Below, in pieces: positions 34,325 through 43,524 of a stretch of 64,000 nucleotides of DNA. Numbering within the stretch: the stretch's first letter is position 1; each line of letters begins with the position of its first letter. Origin of the DNA: Chryseotalea sanaruensis (lineage in GTDB: Bacteria > Bacteroidota > Bacteroidia > Cytophagales > Cyclobacteriaceae); the NCBI RefSeq assembly GCF_003990915.1, contig NZ_BHXQ01000004.1, positions 124,001 through 188,000 of the forward strand. Reading direction: 5' to 3'. The position numbers and the translations under genes were made by a program. A model generated the notes under the pieces. The model saw only the letters and a program-made list of their open reading frames with translations. It did no database searches and had not been told where the DNA came from.

Positions 34325-37252
34325 ATGAAGAAATTTTTACAGTTTTTGCTGGTACTGCTGGCCTGTCATGCCGTTAAGGCGCAGGATGTAGTGCTTTCCG
34401 GACGTGTGGCTACCGCCACAGGCGAGGCGTTGCCCGGAGTAAACGTGCTGGTGAAAGGCACGAATGTGGGAACGATGACAGACGCGAATGGCAATTATAA
34501 AATTGCCACAGGCAATGCTACACTTGTATTCAGTTTCATTGGCTATAAAACAGTAGAACTAAATACAGATGGGCGAACCACACTTGACGTAACCATGGAG
34601 GAAGACGTAACTACACTTGAACAAATTATAGTGGTGGGTTACGGGGTGCAGGAGAAGAAAGACATTACCGGTGCTGTATCGGTTGTGAATAGCGAGGCCC
34701 TGGAGTCGCGACCGAATTCACAGTTTGGAAACCTTATTCAGGGAAAAACCTCAGGAGTACAGATACTCTCATCCAGCGGGAAACCTTCTGCTGGTTTTAA
34801 CATTCGTATACGCGGAACTAACTCTATCAATGGTAACAGCGAACCACTTTATGTAGTAGATGGAATTCCGATTACCGATACACGTAGCATCAATCCATCT
34901 GACATTGAAAGCTTCACCATTTTGAAGGATGCATCTTCAGCTGCCATTTATGGAGCTCAGGGTGCCAATGGTGTGGTATTGATAACAACACGTAAAGGAA
35001 AATCGGGAACACCACGTTTTGAGTTTAATGCCTACACAGGTTTTACCAGTGCATGGAGAAAACTCAAAGTATTGAACAGTGAACAGTATCGCGACCTGAT
35101 GACTGAACTTGGCCAGTCAACAGATTGGAGCCAATACACAGCCAATACGGATTGGCAAAATGAAATATTCCAGAATGGCCGCTCGCAAAACTATCAGCTA
35201 TCATTATCTGGTAAGAATGATAATACCAGCTATTACATTTCAGCAGGCTGGATGCAGCAAATTGGTGCCATACGCAGTTCAGAAATGGATCGTTATAATT
35301 TTAAAACCAACCTTGAACAAAAAGTAAATAACTGGTTAACGATCGGTACCAATATCAGCTACATGCGCTACCATGATGTAGATGTTTCAGATAACCAGGC
35401 CATCAACCAGGGTGGTGTAATTCTGGGCATGCTATCAACACCTTCCAACATTGGCATTTACAATGCAGATGGAACATTTACCCGTAATCCATTTCAGGAC
35501 TGGGAAAATCCTGTTTCATCTACTGATGGATCAGATCGTGGTTATAACAACAGTCGAGTGCTGGGTAGCTTATATGCCGAAGTGAATGTGTTGAAAGATT
35601 TAAAATTCAGAAGCAATGTTGGTATAGACTATTCCAATGGCATCTACGATTATTTTCTCGATCCATTCCGCACCGGATATGGTCGTGCAAAAAATGGTAT
35701 CGCTCAAAATAGCACAAGCATTTCCAACTACTACATTATCGACAATACACTCACTTATCAAAAATCATTTGCCGATATACACAAAGTTTCCGCAATGCTG
35801 GGTTCTGTATTGCAGGAAACACGCTGGGCAGACAGCTATATAGAAACAAATGGTTTCTCAGGTAATGCTGTGCCGACTACAAATGCAGGCTCCATCATTG
35901 TTGCTGCCAACAACAATAAACGCGAAAAAAGTAATGCTTCTTTCATGGGTCGCGTAACATACGACTACAACGATAAATATTTGTTAACCGCAAATTTCCG
36001 TGCAGATGCGTCTTCTACTTTCGGGCCAAGCAATCGCTGGGGTTATTTCCCTTCATTCTCCTTAGGCTGGCGCTTGTCTGAAGAAAGCTTCATGAATGCG
36101 ATCACCTTTGTGGACGATCTGAAACTTCGTTTGGGTTGGGGTATTGTAGGTAATGAAGTTGGTAACAATGCGTACCCCTGGGTTGGTGCAGTTTCTGCAG
36201 GAGCGAATTATCCTATTGGCGGTGTGATTCAACCGGGTAATTATCAATCCTCTATTGAAAATGCTGATTTGAAGTGGGAAGAAACGCAACAGACCAACAT
36301 TGGTTTAGATGTGGCTGTACTTAACTCGCGTGTAGTAATCACAGCGGAAGCTTATTTGAAAAACACATATGATCTACTGTTCTACCTGCCAATCCCAAGA
36401 TCAACTGGTTTTGATAGTGGCATTCAGAATGTGAGCAAGATGGAAAACCGCGGTCTGGAATTTATGGTAACATCTCAAAATTTAGTTGGCGCATTGAAGT
36501 GGGAAACAGATTTTAACATCTCGTTCAACCGCAATAAAATTATCGATATCAATGATCAGGACATCTACAGTGGTGGTGTTGCCGGGCGTGGAGAAGTGAG
36601 TTTATCAACCGAAGGTAAACCGCTTGGTCTGTTCTTCGGATATATTGCAGGTGGTGTAGATCCTACAACAGGTAATGTGTACTACATTGATGCGGATGGA
36701 GAGAGCACTTTTACACCGGCAACAACTGATCGTACATTCATCGGTAATCCCAATCCGGATTTCATTTACGGTATGACTAACACACTGAGTTATAAAAACT
36801 TCAACTTCAGTGTATTTCTGCAAGGCACTCAGGGCAACGATATCTTCAATGCAACACGTGTTGAAACGGAGGGTATGATTGATGTAAAAAATCAATCCGC
36901 TGTTGTTAACAACCGATGGAGACAACCAGGCGACATTACAGATATTCCGCGTGCTATATTTGGTAACACAAATAATTCGCGTGCTTCTACCCGCTTTGTA
37001 GAAGATGGTTCATACCTGCGCGTGAAAGCATTAACACTTAGCTATAATGTGCCTCAATCAATCTTGTCACGGATTAATTTAGGATCAGTAAAAGTATACG
37101 CAACCGGAGAGAACCTCTTCACTTTTACAAACTATAAAGGCTACGATCCAGAGGTGAATGCCTTTGGTGGCAACAACACTGCGCTTGGAGTGGATTATGG
37201 AACCTATCCGCAAACACGCAATCTCATTCTTGGTTTGAATGTTACATTCTAA
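34325..37252 (+). CDS. SusC/RagA-family TonB-dependent outer membrane transporter
   Basis: The 975-residue protein has a signal peptide (1-20). A carboxypeptidase-regulatory-like domain (about 23-95, GEALPGVNVLVKGTNVGTMTD) is followed by a TonB-box/plug region (IIVVGYGVQEKKDITGAVSVV, IRGTNSINGNSEPLYVVDGIP, DASSAAIYGAQGANGVVLITT), and a long beta-barrel ends with the aromatic-terminated LILGLNVTF. SusC proteins import oligosaccharides under a SusD lid. The susD gene follows 15 bp later. This is the first gene of the polysaccharide locus after the promoter. Confidence 0.97.
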   Translation: MKKFLQFLLVLLACHAVKAQDVVLSGRVATATGEALPGVNVLVKGTNVGTMTDANGNYKIATGNATLVFSFIGYKTVELNTDGRTTLDVTMEEDVTTLEQIIVVGYGVQEKKDITGAVSVVNSEALESRPNSQFGNLIQGKTSGVQILSSSGKPSAGFNIRIRGTNSINGNSEPLYVVDGIPITDTRSINPSDIESFTILKDASSAAIYGAQGANGVVLITTRKGKSGTPRFEFNAYTGFTSAWRKLKVLNSEQYRDLMTELGQSTDWSQYTANTDWQNEIFQNGRSQNYQLSLSGKNDNTSYYISAGWMQQIGAIRSSEMDRYNFKTNLEQKVNNWLTIGTNISYMRYHDVDVSDNQAINQGGVILGMLSTPSNIGIYNADGTFTRNPFQDWENPVSSTDGSDRGYNNSRVLGSLYAEVNVLKDLKFRSNVGIDYSNGIYDYFLDPFRTGYGRAKNGIAQNSTSISNYYIIDNTLTYQKSFADIHKVSAMLGSVLQETRWADSYIETNGFSGNAVPTTNAGSIIVAANNNKREKSNASFMGRVTYDYNDKYLLTANFRADASSTFGPSNRWGYFPSFSLGWRLSEESFMNAITFVDDLKLRLGWGIVGNEVGNNAYPWVGAVSAGANYPIGGVIQPGNYQSSIENADLKWEETQQTNIGLDVAVLNSRVVITAEAYLKNTYDLLFYLPIPRSTGFDSGIQNVSKMENRGLEFMVTSQNLVGALKWETDFNISFNRNKIIDINDQDIYSGGVAGRGEVSLSTEGKPLGLFFGYIAGGVDPTTGNVYYIDADGESTFTPATTDRTFIGNPNPDFIYGMTNTLSYKNFNFSVFLQGTQGNDIFNATRVETEGMIDVKNQSAVVNNRWRQPGDITDIPRAIFGNTNNSRASTRFVEDGSYLRVKALTLSYNVPQSILSRINLGSVKVYATGENLFTFTNYKGYDPEVNAFGGNNTALGVDYGTYPQTRNLILGLNVTF

Positions 37253-37267
37253 AACAGCACGAAGACT

Positions 37268-38752
37268 ATGAAACTGAATTTCAAAAAATATTTAATGCTG
37301 ACAGCAATGGCTGTTGCATTTACCGCTTGCGAAGATTTTCTGGACAAAGTTCCTATTTCGCAATCAACAGTAGGTAATGCCTATAAAACAGCCAGCGATG
37401 CAGAAGCAGCATTGATTGGAGCATACGATACTTTTCAACAAGAGTATTACATCTGGGATAACATTATTTTCAGCGATGTAATCTCCGACAATCATTATGC
37501 CGGTGGTGATAACCCCGAAGTTTTTGCTGCGGAAGATTTAACACTAACACCAACCAATGGTCGTTTATTTACCAACTGGAGTCAGCTCTACAATGGCATT
37601 GCCAAAGCCAATGTAGTATTGGCAAAGGTACCAGCCATTACTGATCCTAAACTTGATATTGGTGGCAGGAGAGAACAAATTCTCGGTGAAGCTTCCTTCT
37701 TACGCGCTTATCATTATTATCAGTTGGTAACACTGTGGGGAGGAGTGCCCCTTATTACAAGCCCTGTTTCTTCTACGGAACCAGCAGAAGTGCAATTACC
37801 TCGCAGTTCTGTTGAACAAGTGTACGCACAAATTATTGCAGATCTTGAATACGCAGCAGCACACCTGCCTGACACTTATGGTGCAGATGCATCTGTAAAT
37901 AAAGCACGTGCAACAAAAGGTGCTGCCAATGCCATGTTGGCAAAGGTCCATGCACAAAAACCCGACCGTGATTACAATGAAGTATTGGAATATTGTAATG
38001 CAGTAATTACTAGTCCGGCTGGTTATACCCTACTTACAGATTTTACACACTTGTTTGATGGTAATCACTACAACAATGCAGAGTCAATTCTGGAAATACA
38101 ATTTACAGGTGCACCAGAAGCTAACTTTGGTCCTCAGTTGTTATTACCGCCATCAATCTCCGGAGACTCCTGGAGAAAATTCATTACACCCTCACACAAT
38201 TTAGTAGATGCTTATGATACCGAAGGCGATGATGTACGTAAGGATGCTACCATTCTTTTTGAACAGGCTCCTTGGTCAGATGAATTCTGGTCAGTAGCGG
38301 TAAATGGTAATGTACCTTTTGCTTACAAGTGGAAATCAGCGAATGGTTGGGCAAGTACTAATCGTCAGTATATTCTTCGCTTAGCAGATATTATTTTATT
38401 AAAAGCTGAAGCACTGAACGAGCTTGATCGTCTGGAAGAAGCCCGTACGGAAATTGATTTTGTGCGCGACCGTGTTGGTCTTACACCTACCCCAGCCACA
38501 AATAAAACTCAAATGCAATTGGCCATTGAAAATGAACGGAGACTGGAGCTTGCTCAGGAAGGACAAAGATGGAACGACCTGAAGCGCTATAATAGAGCTG
38601 TAGCAGTAATGAATAGTCTGAATGAAATAGACTTGCGCACAGGAAGTGCTAAAGTTTACAACATGAATGCGGATAAGCAATTATTACCTATACCTCAGTC
38701 AGAGCGTAATCGTAATCCTAACCTGGGTCAGAATGATGGTTATGGTAACTAA
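37268..38752 (+). CDS. SusD/RagB-family nutrient-binding outer membrane lipoprotein
   Basis: The 494-residue protein has a lipoprotein signal with C21 (AFTACEDFLD). It shows the N-terminal SusD-like pattern (ALIGAYDTFQ, TNWSQLYNGIAKANVVL, LGEASFLRAYHYYQLV.LWGGVPLI) and the C-terminal RagB pattern (LRLADIILLKAEALNEL, AIENERRLELAQEGQRWNDLKRYN, LLPIPQSERNRNPNLGQNDGY). It caps SusC and binds glycan at the surface. The 28-bp gap to the SusE-like gene puts the three genes in one unit. Confidence 0.97.
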   Translation: MKLNFKKYLMLTAMAVAFTACEDFLDKVPISQSTVGNAYKTASDAEAALIGAYDTFQQEYYIWDNIIFSDVISDNHYAGGDNPEVFAAEDLTLTPTNGRLFTNWSQLYNGIAKANVVLAKVPAITDPKLDIGGRREQILGEASFLRAYHYYQLVTLWGGVPLITSPVSSTEPAEVQLPRSSVEQVYAQIIADLEYAAAHLPDTYGADASVNKARATKGAANAMLAKVHAQKPDRDYNEVLEYCNAVITSPAGYTLLTDFTHLFDGNHYNNAESILEIQFTGAPEANFGPQLLLPPSISGDSWRKFITPSHNLVDAYDTEGDDVRKDATILFEQAPWSDEFWSVAVNGNVPFAYKWKSANGWASTNRQYILRLADIILLKAEALNELDRLEEARTEIDFVRDRVGLTPTPATNKTQMQLAIENERRLELAQEGQRWNDLKRYNRAVAVMNSLNEIDLRTGSAKVYNMNADKQLLPIPQSERNRNPNLGQNDGYGN

Positions 38753-38780
38753 AGATTGAGATTATTAAAAGACAGATCAC

Positions 38781-40538
38781 ATGAAAACAATACAAAAGAT
38801 TTTCAGCTTCATCCTACTGGCAGGCATTGTTTTGTCCTGTGGTGAAGAAAGCAATATGGATCCCGTTGGCAATTGGGAATTGTCAACGCCCGTACCTACT
38901 ACACCCGCTGTTAACGCTAATGTAGTATTGGAAGATAATTTACCGGCAGCGGCAGTTCGTTTCGAATGGCAACCGGCATCTGCCAGCAGTCGCTTTATTG
39001 TTCAGTACACAGTATATGTAGTAACAGCAGGCAGTACTGGTCTTGAAAATGCCTTGTTGACATTAACACCAGGAAATTCCGGAAAAAATGCATTCGTAGA
39101 GATGACAGCCCAGCAGCTTGATTACATTTTGTGGACACGTTGTTATCCGGCAGGTGCTGAAGTGGATCTTGAGTGGGTAGTAGTGGCGAAGTCAATCGAC
39201 AAAACAACTACTGCAAAACAAGCCTTTAGTATTAAGCGTTTTCAAAATGACTACATGCCCGAGACAATGTTCATTACCGGTGCGGCAACCGAAGCAGGTG
39301 ACGATGTGGCAGCGGCAACACCCATGCGCGCCCATAAAGATGCTGAAGGTAACGTGACCAATATTTTTGATGTTTATACAACACTAACAGCTGGTAAAAC
39401 TTATTTCTTCCGTGATGAAAGGAATACAACTTCAAAATTATTTGGTGGCGAAGAAGGTACTCTGGAGGGTTGTGGTGCAGGCATTACTGCACCTGAAACA
39501 GGTCAATATCGTATTACTGTTAATTTAAATAGCAACACCTATTCGTTATTAAAGATTGATCGCTGGAGTTTGGTAGGTGATGCCGTTGAAGGCGGTTGGG
39601 GAGGAGACGTTCCCTTAACTTACCAGGGTAATAGTGTGTGGACAACAACCATTGAATTTTATAAGCCATATGCAAGTGCGGGCTGCATTTTCCGCGCCAA
39701 TGGAGACTGGGGCTATTTGCTGAAACGGATTGTAAACAGTGGTAATGCAAACAACACTAGAGGAAATCTTGTGATGGAATCAGAGGCCGCTGGAATGGGT
39801 AAGGTATTTGAAGACGTACCCGGCCCTGAAATAGGAACTTATAAGGTAACACTCAACCTGGCTGCAGATGCGTACACCTATTTACTTGAGAAACAAGGCG
39901 AGCCTGAACCTACACCCACCATCATTGGTGAAACTGCTAATCCCAATGGAGATGCGGTGAGCGGCAATTTTGTGTTTGGTGAGTATAACGTACCAAATGA
40001 ATTATACTTGCTGGCCGATGGAGTAATGGTTGGAACATTTGAAAAAGATGCTAACACATTTAACTCAGTAAAATTCTGGGCACTGCAGGCAAGTAAAACG
40101 TATACCATCAACTCAGCCAGTGATGGCTCTGGTACAAACTACGGAGAAGTGAATGATGGTGAAATGGCTGTCGCACGCGATCAGCTTTATCAGCTAAGCG
40201 TAAATTTTGAAACCGGGAGACTGGCCTGGAAATATTACAACATGAAACTATTCCATTGGGCTGATGTAGAGGGAGGCTGGGATGCTCGTCAGGAATTATT
40301 GATGACCTATGAGCATCCGTATACTTTTAAAGTAAGCGGAGCACTTTCAGCAGGCTTTCTCTCGAAGTTTAATTCTCCATGGGAAGTGCAGTTTGGTACA
40401 GATGGTACGGCACTATCTGGAACAATGACGAATGGTGGCGCAAACTTTACAGGAATTGTATCCAACGGAACATACAATGCAAGCATTGTTGTAACGGATG
40501 ATTTTACCTCTTGTGAATACACATTTGTAAAGCAGTAG
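38781..40538 (+). CDS. SusE/SusF-like surface glycan-binding lipoprotein
   Basis: The 585-residue lipoprotein has C20 (GIVLSCGEES). An N-terminal SusE-like domain (about 35-150; ending DYILWTRCYPAGAEVDLEWVVVAKS) is followed by at least three beta-sandwich modules, two of which contain WSLVGDAVEGGWGGDVPLTYQGNSVWTTTIEF and HWADVEGGWDARQELLMTY, resembling SusE/SusF carbohydrate-binding repeats. It is likely an outer-surface glycan-binding protein. No catalytic residues are seen. It lies between susD and a predicted terminator. Confidence 0.87.
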   Translation: MKTIQKIFSFILLAGIVLSCGEESNMDPVGNWELSTPVPTTPAVNANVVLEDNLPAAAVRFEWQPASASSRFIVQYTVYVVTAGSTGLENALLTLTPGNSGKNAFVEMTAQQLDYILWTRCYPAGAEVDLEWVVVAKSIDKTTTAKQAFSIKRFQNDYMPETMFITGAATEAGDDVAAATPMRAHKDAEGNVTNIFDVYTTLTAGKTYFFRDERNTTSKLFGGEEGTLEGCGAGITAPETGQYRITVNLNSNTYSLLKIDRWSLVGDAVEGGWGGDVPLTYQGNSVWTTTIEFYKPYASAGCIFRANGDWGYLLKRIVNSGNANNTRGNLVMESEAAGMGKVFEDVPGPEIGTYKVTLNLAADAYTYLLEKQGEPEPTPTIIGETANPNGDAVSGNFVFGEYNVPNELYLLADGVMVGTFEKDANTFNSVKFWALQASKTYTINSASDGSGTNYGEVNDGEMAVARDQLYQLSVNFETGRLAWKYYNMKLFHWADVEGGWDARQELLMTYEHPYTFKVSGALSAGFLSKFNSPWEVQFGTDGTALSGTMTNGGANFTGIVSNGTYNASIVVTDDFTSCEYTFVKQ

Positions 40539-40575
40539 TTTTTTAGTTTAATAGTTTAAGTTTAGTACAGGTAAT

Positions 40576-40609
40576 CATCAGGGGCAGACTTCCTGCTCCT
40601 GATGTTTTT
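40576..40609 (+). terminator. Intrinsic terminator between the susE-like gene and the GH30 genes
   Basis: The arms CATCAGGGGCAG (40576-40587) and CTGCTCCTGATG (40593-40604) form a 12-bp stem (one G-T pair) with a five-base loop, followed by TTTTT at 40605-40609. The strength suggests partial or full transcript end within the locus. The GH30 genes would then be expressed by readthrough or their own promoter. Confidence 0.75.
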
Positions 40610-40621
40610 AACGACAACAGC

Positions 40622-42046
40622 ATGAAAATTAATTTTTATGGGCAACTACTTGCGATAGCTTTAGGAGTAGTACTTTTTGCTTGCCGGCAAAAAAGTAAGG
40701 AGGTAACAATAAAAGCAGATGGTGTAGAACAGTGGATTACCACGGTAGATAAAAAAAGTTTACTGGCGAAGATTGATATTGGAGAAGTAAGTGGCGATAC
40801 AACTATATTACCCAAAATTATAATTAACGAAGCACAGCAATACCAGACCATAGATGGTTTTGGTTACTCCTTAACAGGAGGAAGCGCCTATCTGCTCCAT
40901 ACAAAACTCGATGCAGCAACACGTGCGGCTCTGTTGAAGGAACTATTTCTGTCTGACGGTAATAATATTGGGATCAGCTACCTGCGTATCAGTATTGGTG
41001 CTTCTGATCTGGATGACCATGTTTTTTCTTATAACGATTTGCCTGCTGGTAAAACAGATAAAGCATTAACAGCTTTCACGCTGGCGGAAGATGAGAAACA
41101 TCTTATTCCAATCCTGAAAGAAATTATTCAACTCGCGCCCGACATCAAAATCATGGGCAGCCCCTGGAGCGCACCTGTTTGGATGAAAGACAACAACAGT
41201 CCTAAAGGTGGAAATCTCAAAACTGAATATTATGCAGCATACGCAGATTATTTTGTAAAGTACATTACGGGCATGGCTGCACACGGTATTACACTGGATG
41301 CCATCACCATTCAAAATGAACCGGAAAATCCCAAGAATAAACCCAGCATGGTAATGACGGCTCGGGAGCAGGCAGACTTTGTAAAATTACATCTTGGACC
41401 TGCTTTTGAAAAAGCAGGAATCAAAACAAAAATTATTGTGTTCGATCACAACTGCGATCATCCTGAATATCCGATTGAAATACTCAATGATGCAGACGCC
41501 AAAAAATACGTTGACGGTTCAGCGTTCCATTTATACCTGGGTGAAATTGAAGCATTATCAAAAGTGCATGACGCTCATCCTGACAAACATGTCTATTTTA
41601 CAGAACAATGGACTTCACCAGAAGGTACCTTTGATGGAGATTTAATGTGGCACACCAGAGAATTAATTGTTGGCGCTACACGCAATTGGTCGCGCAATGT
41701 GTTGGAATGGAATCTGGCAGCAGATCCGCAATTTAATCCGCATACCGATGATGGCGGTTGCACCATGTGTCAGGGTGCGCTAACCATTGGTGACAGCATA
41801 GCACGCAACGTTTCATACTACATTATAGCACAGGCATCGAAGTTTGTAAGACCAGGTTCTGTAAGGGTTGCAAGCAACGAACCTGACAGCTTACACAACG
41901 TAGCCTTTGTTACCCCAGAAGGTAAAACAGTGCTGATCGTAGTGAACGAAGCAAGTGTAGAAAAGAAATTTGCAGTCAAATCCAACAATAAAAATTTAAT
42001 AGTAGCGATACCCGCAGGCGCTGTGGCTACCTATACCTGGGAATGA
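40622..42046 (+). CDS. GH30 family glycoside hydrolase, lipoprotein (first of three)
   Basis: The 474-residue lipoprotein has C21. A (beta/alpha)8 GH30 catalytic domain carries QTIDGFGYSLTGGSAYLL, IMGSPWSAPVWMKDN, acid/base E233 in TIQNEPEN, and nucleophile E328 in VYFTEQW; a short beta-sandwich completes the fold at the C-terminus. GH30 enzymes from such loci are often endo-beta-1,6-glucanases (subfamily 3), but beta-glucosidase or beta-xylosidase activity cannot be excluded. Its stop overlaps the next GH30 start by four bases. Confidence 0.93.
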   Translation: MKINFYGQLLAIALGVVLFACRQKSKEVTIKADGVEQWITTVDKKSLLAKIDIGEVSGDTTILPKIIINEAQQYQTIDGFGYSLTGGSAYLLHTKLDAATRAALLKELFLSDGNNIGISYLRISIGASDLDDHVFSYNDLPAGKTDKALTAFTLAEDEKHLIPILKEIIQLAPDIKIMGSPWSAPVWMKDNNSPKGGNLKTEYYAAYADYFVKYITGMAAHGITLDAITIQNEPENPKNKPSMVMTAREQADFVKLHLGPAFEKAGIKTKIIVFDHNCDHPEYPIEILNDADAKKYVDGSAFHLYLGEIEALSKVHDAHPDKHVYFTEQWTSPEGTFDGDLMWHTRELIVGATRNWSRNVLEWNLAADPQFNPHTDDGGCTMCQGALTIGDSIARNVSYYIIAQASKFVRPGSVRVASNEPDSLHNVAFVTPEGKTVLIVVNEASVEKKFAVKSNNKNLIVAIPAGAVATYTWE

Positions 42047-43509
42047 TGATGAAGAAATTATGTTATTTAATTGTGGCAGGACTAAGCTTACTGCAGGCTT
42101 GTGATAAAGAATCCGGCCCTGTGGTTGGTCCACCTGTATCCCCCGATGAAATAGGTAAGGCAAGTGTATGGTTAACAACAGGAGATAAAACAAAATTGCT
42201 CAACAAAGAAGGAGACATTTCCATTACAGAACCAATAGCGACTACACTGCCTTTAATTACAATCGATCCTGCTCAAACATACCAGCAGATCGATGGCTTT
42301 GGCGCAGCCATGACAGGTTCATCAGCCTATCTGATCAAGAATTTATCGGCTAGCAGACGCAATGCTTTACTACAAGAGTTGTTTGATCCAGGTGCGGGAA
42401 TTGGTATTTCTTATGTTCGGCTTACAATAGGAGCATCAGATTTTTCATTGGAAGATTATAGTTACAACGATATGCCTGCTGGTGAAACTGATTTTAGTCT
42501 GCAAAATTTCTCACTGAGTAAAGATGCTGATGTGATCAGTGTAATGAAACAGGTTGTGGCGGTGAATCCGGTTATACACATTATGGGATCGCCCTGGAGT
42601 GCACCTGCCTGGATGAAAACAAATGGCAGCATGAAGTATGTGAATGGGCAAGCCAACAAACTGAAAGAAGATTGCTACGAAGTATACGCTGATTATTTTG
42701 TAAAATACATTCAGGCTTATGCAGCAGAAGGTATTACTATTGAAACCATCACTCCACAAAACGAGCCCTTACACTATACAGCAGGATACCCATGCATGCA
42801 CATGGAAGCTGTTGAACAAATCAATTTTGTAAAAAATCATCTGGGTCCTGCGTTGCAGGCAGCCTCGTTGAATACAAAAATAATAGCCTACGACCATAAC
42901 TGGGATAATACTAATTATGCCATTAGTGTATTGAATGATGCAGGAGCAAAGCAATATGTAGCAGGCTCGGCTTTTCACGCTTATGCCGGAAATGTATCCG
43001 CCATGACAACCGTGCGTAATGCACATCCTGATAAAGGTTTATACTTTACGGAAGTGAGTGGAGGAGAGTGGGCTACGAATTTTAGTGATAACCTGCAATG
43101 GAGCATGAGTAATATCTTTATAGGCACTACTAAGAATTGGTCAAAGAATGTATTGCTATGGAACATGGCGCTTGATCCGAACTTTGGTCCTAAAAATAAT
43201 GGATGTTCCGATTGCCGTGGCGTCATCACCATAGCACCGGATGGAACAATCACGCGTAATGTTGAGTACTATACCATCGGACATTTTTCTAAATTTGTTC
43301 AAACAGGTGCTAAACGCATCGCTTCAACCATTTCAGAAAATATAGCAAATGTTGATTATGTGGCTTTTGCTAACACAGATGGAAATCTTGCCATGGTGGT
43401 CGCCAACAACAATGATACAATGAAAACATTTGCGGTAAAGCAGGGTTCAGGTCAGTTTACCTACGCTATTCCTGCAAAGTCTGTCGTTACCCTCACCTGG
43501 AAATTATAA
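42043..43509 (+). CDS. GH30 family glycoside hydrolase, lipoprotein (second of three)
   Basis: The 488-residue lipoprotein has C20 (LLQACDKES). The GH30 core carries QQIDGFGAAMTGSSAYLI, IMGSPWSAPAWMKTN, acid/base E241 in TPQNEPLH and nucleophile E337 in LYFTEVSGGEW. The start overlaps the preceding gene by ATGA, so translation is coupled. It is closest in layout to the first copy, suggesting a tandem duplication followed by divergence, with possible division of labour (surface endo-acting against periplasmic exo-acting). Confidence 0.93.
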   Translation: MMMKKLCYLIVAGLSLLQACDKESGPVVGPPVSPDEIGKASVWLTTGDKTKLLNKEGDISITEPIATTLPLITIDPAQTYQQIDGFGAAMTGSSAYLIKNLSASRRNALLQELFDPGAGIGISYVRLTIGASDFSLEDYSYNDMPAGETDFSLQNFSLSKDADVISVMKQVVAVNPVIHIMGSPWSAPAWMKTNGSMKYVNGQANKLKEDCYEVYADYFVKYIQAYAAEGITIETITPQNEPLHYTAGYPCMHMEAVEQINFVKNHLGPALQAASLNTKIIAYDHNWDNTNYAISVLNDAGAKQYVAGSAFHAYAGNVSAMTTVRNAHPDKGLYFTEVSGGEWATNFSDNLQWSMSNIFIGTTKNWSKNVLLWNMALDPNFGPKNNGCSDCRGVITIAPDGTITRNVEYYTIGHFSKFVQTGAKRIASTISENIANVDYVAFANTDGNLAMVVANNNDTMKTFAVKQGSGQFTYAIPAKSVVTLTWKL

Positions 43510-43524
43510 CATACACTTTTTAAT

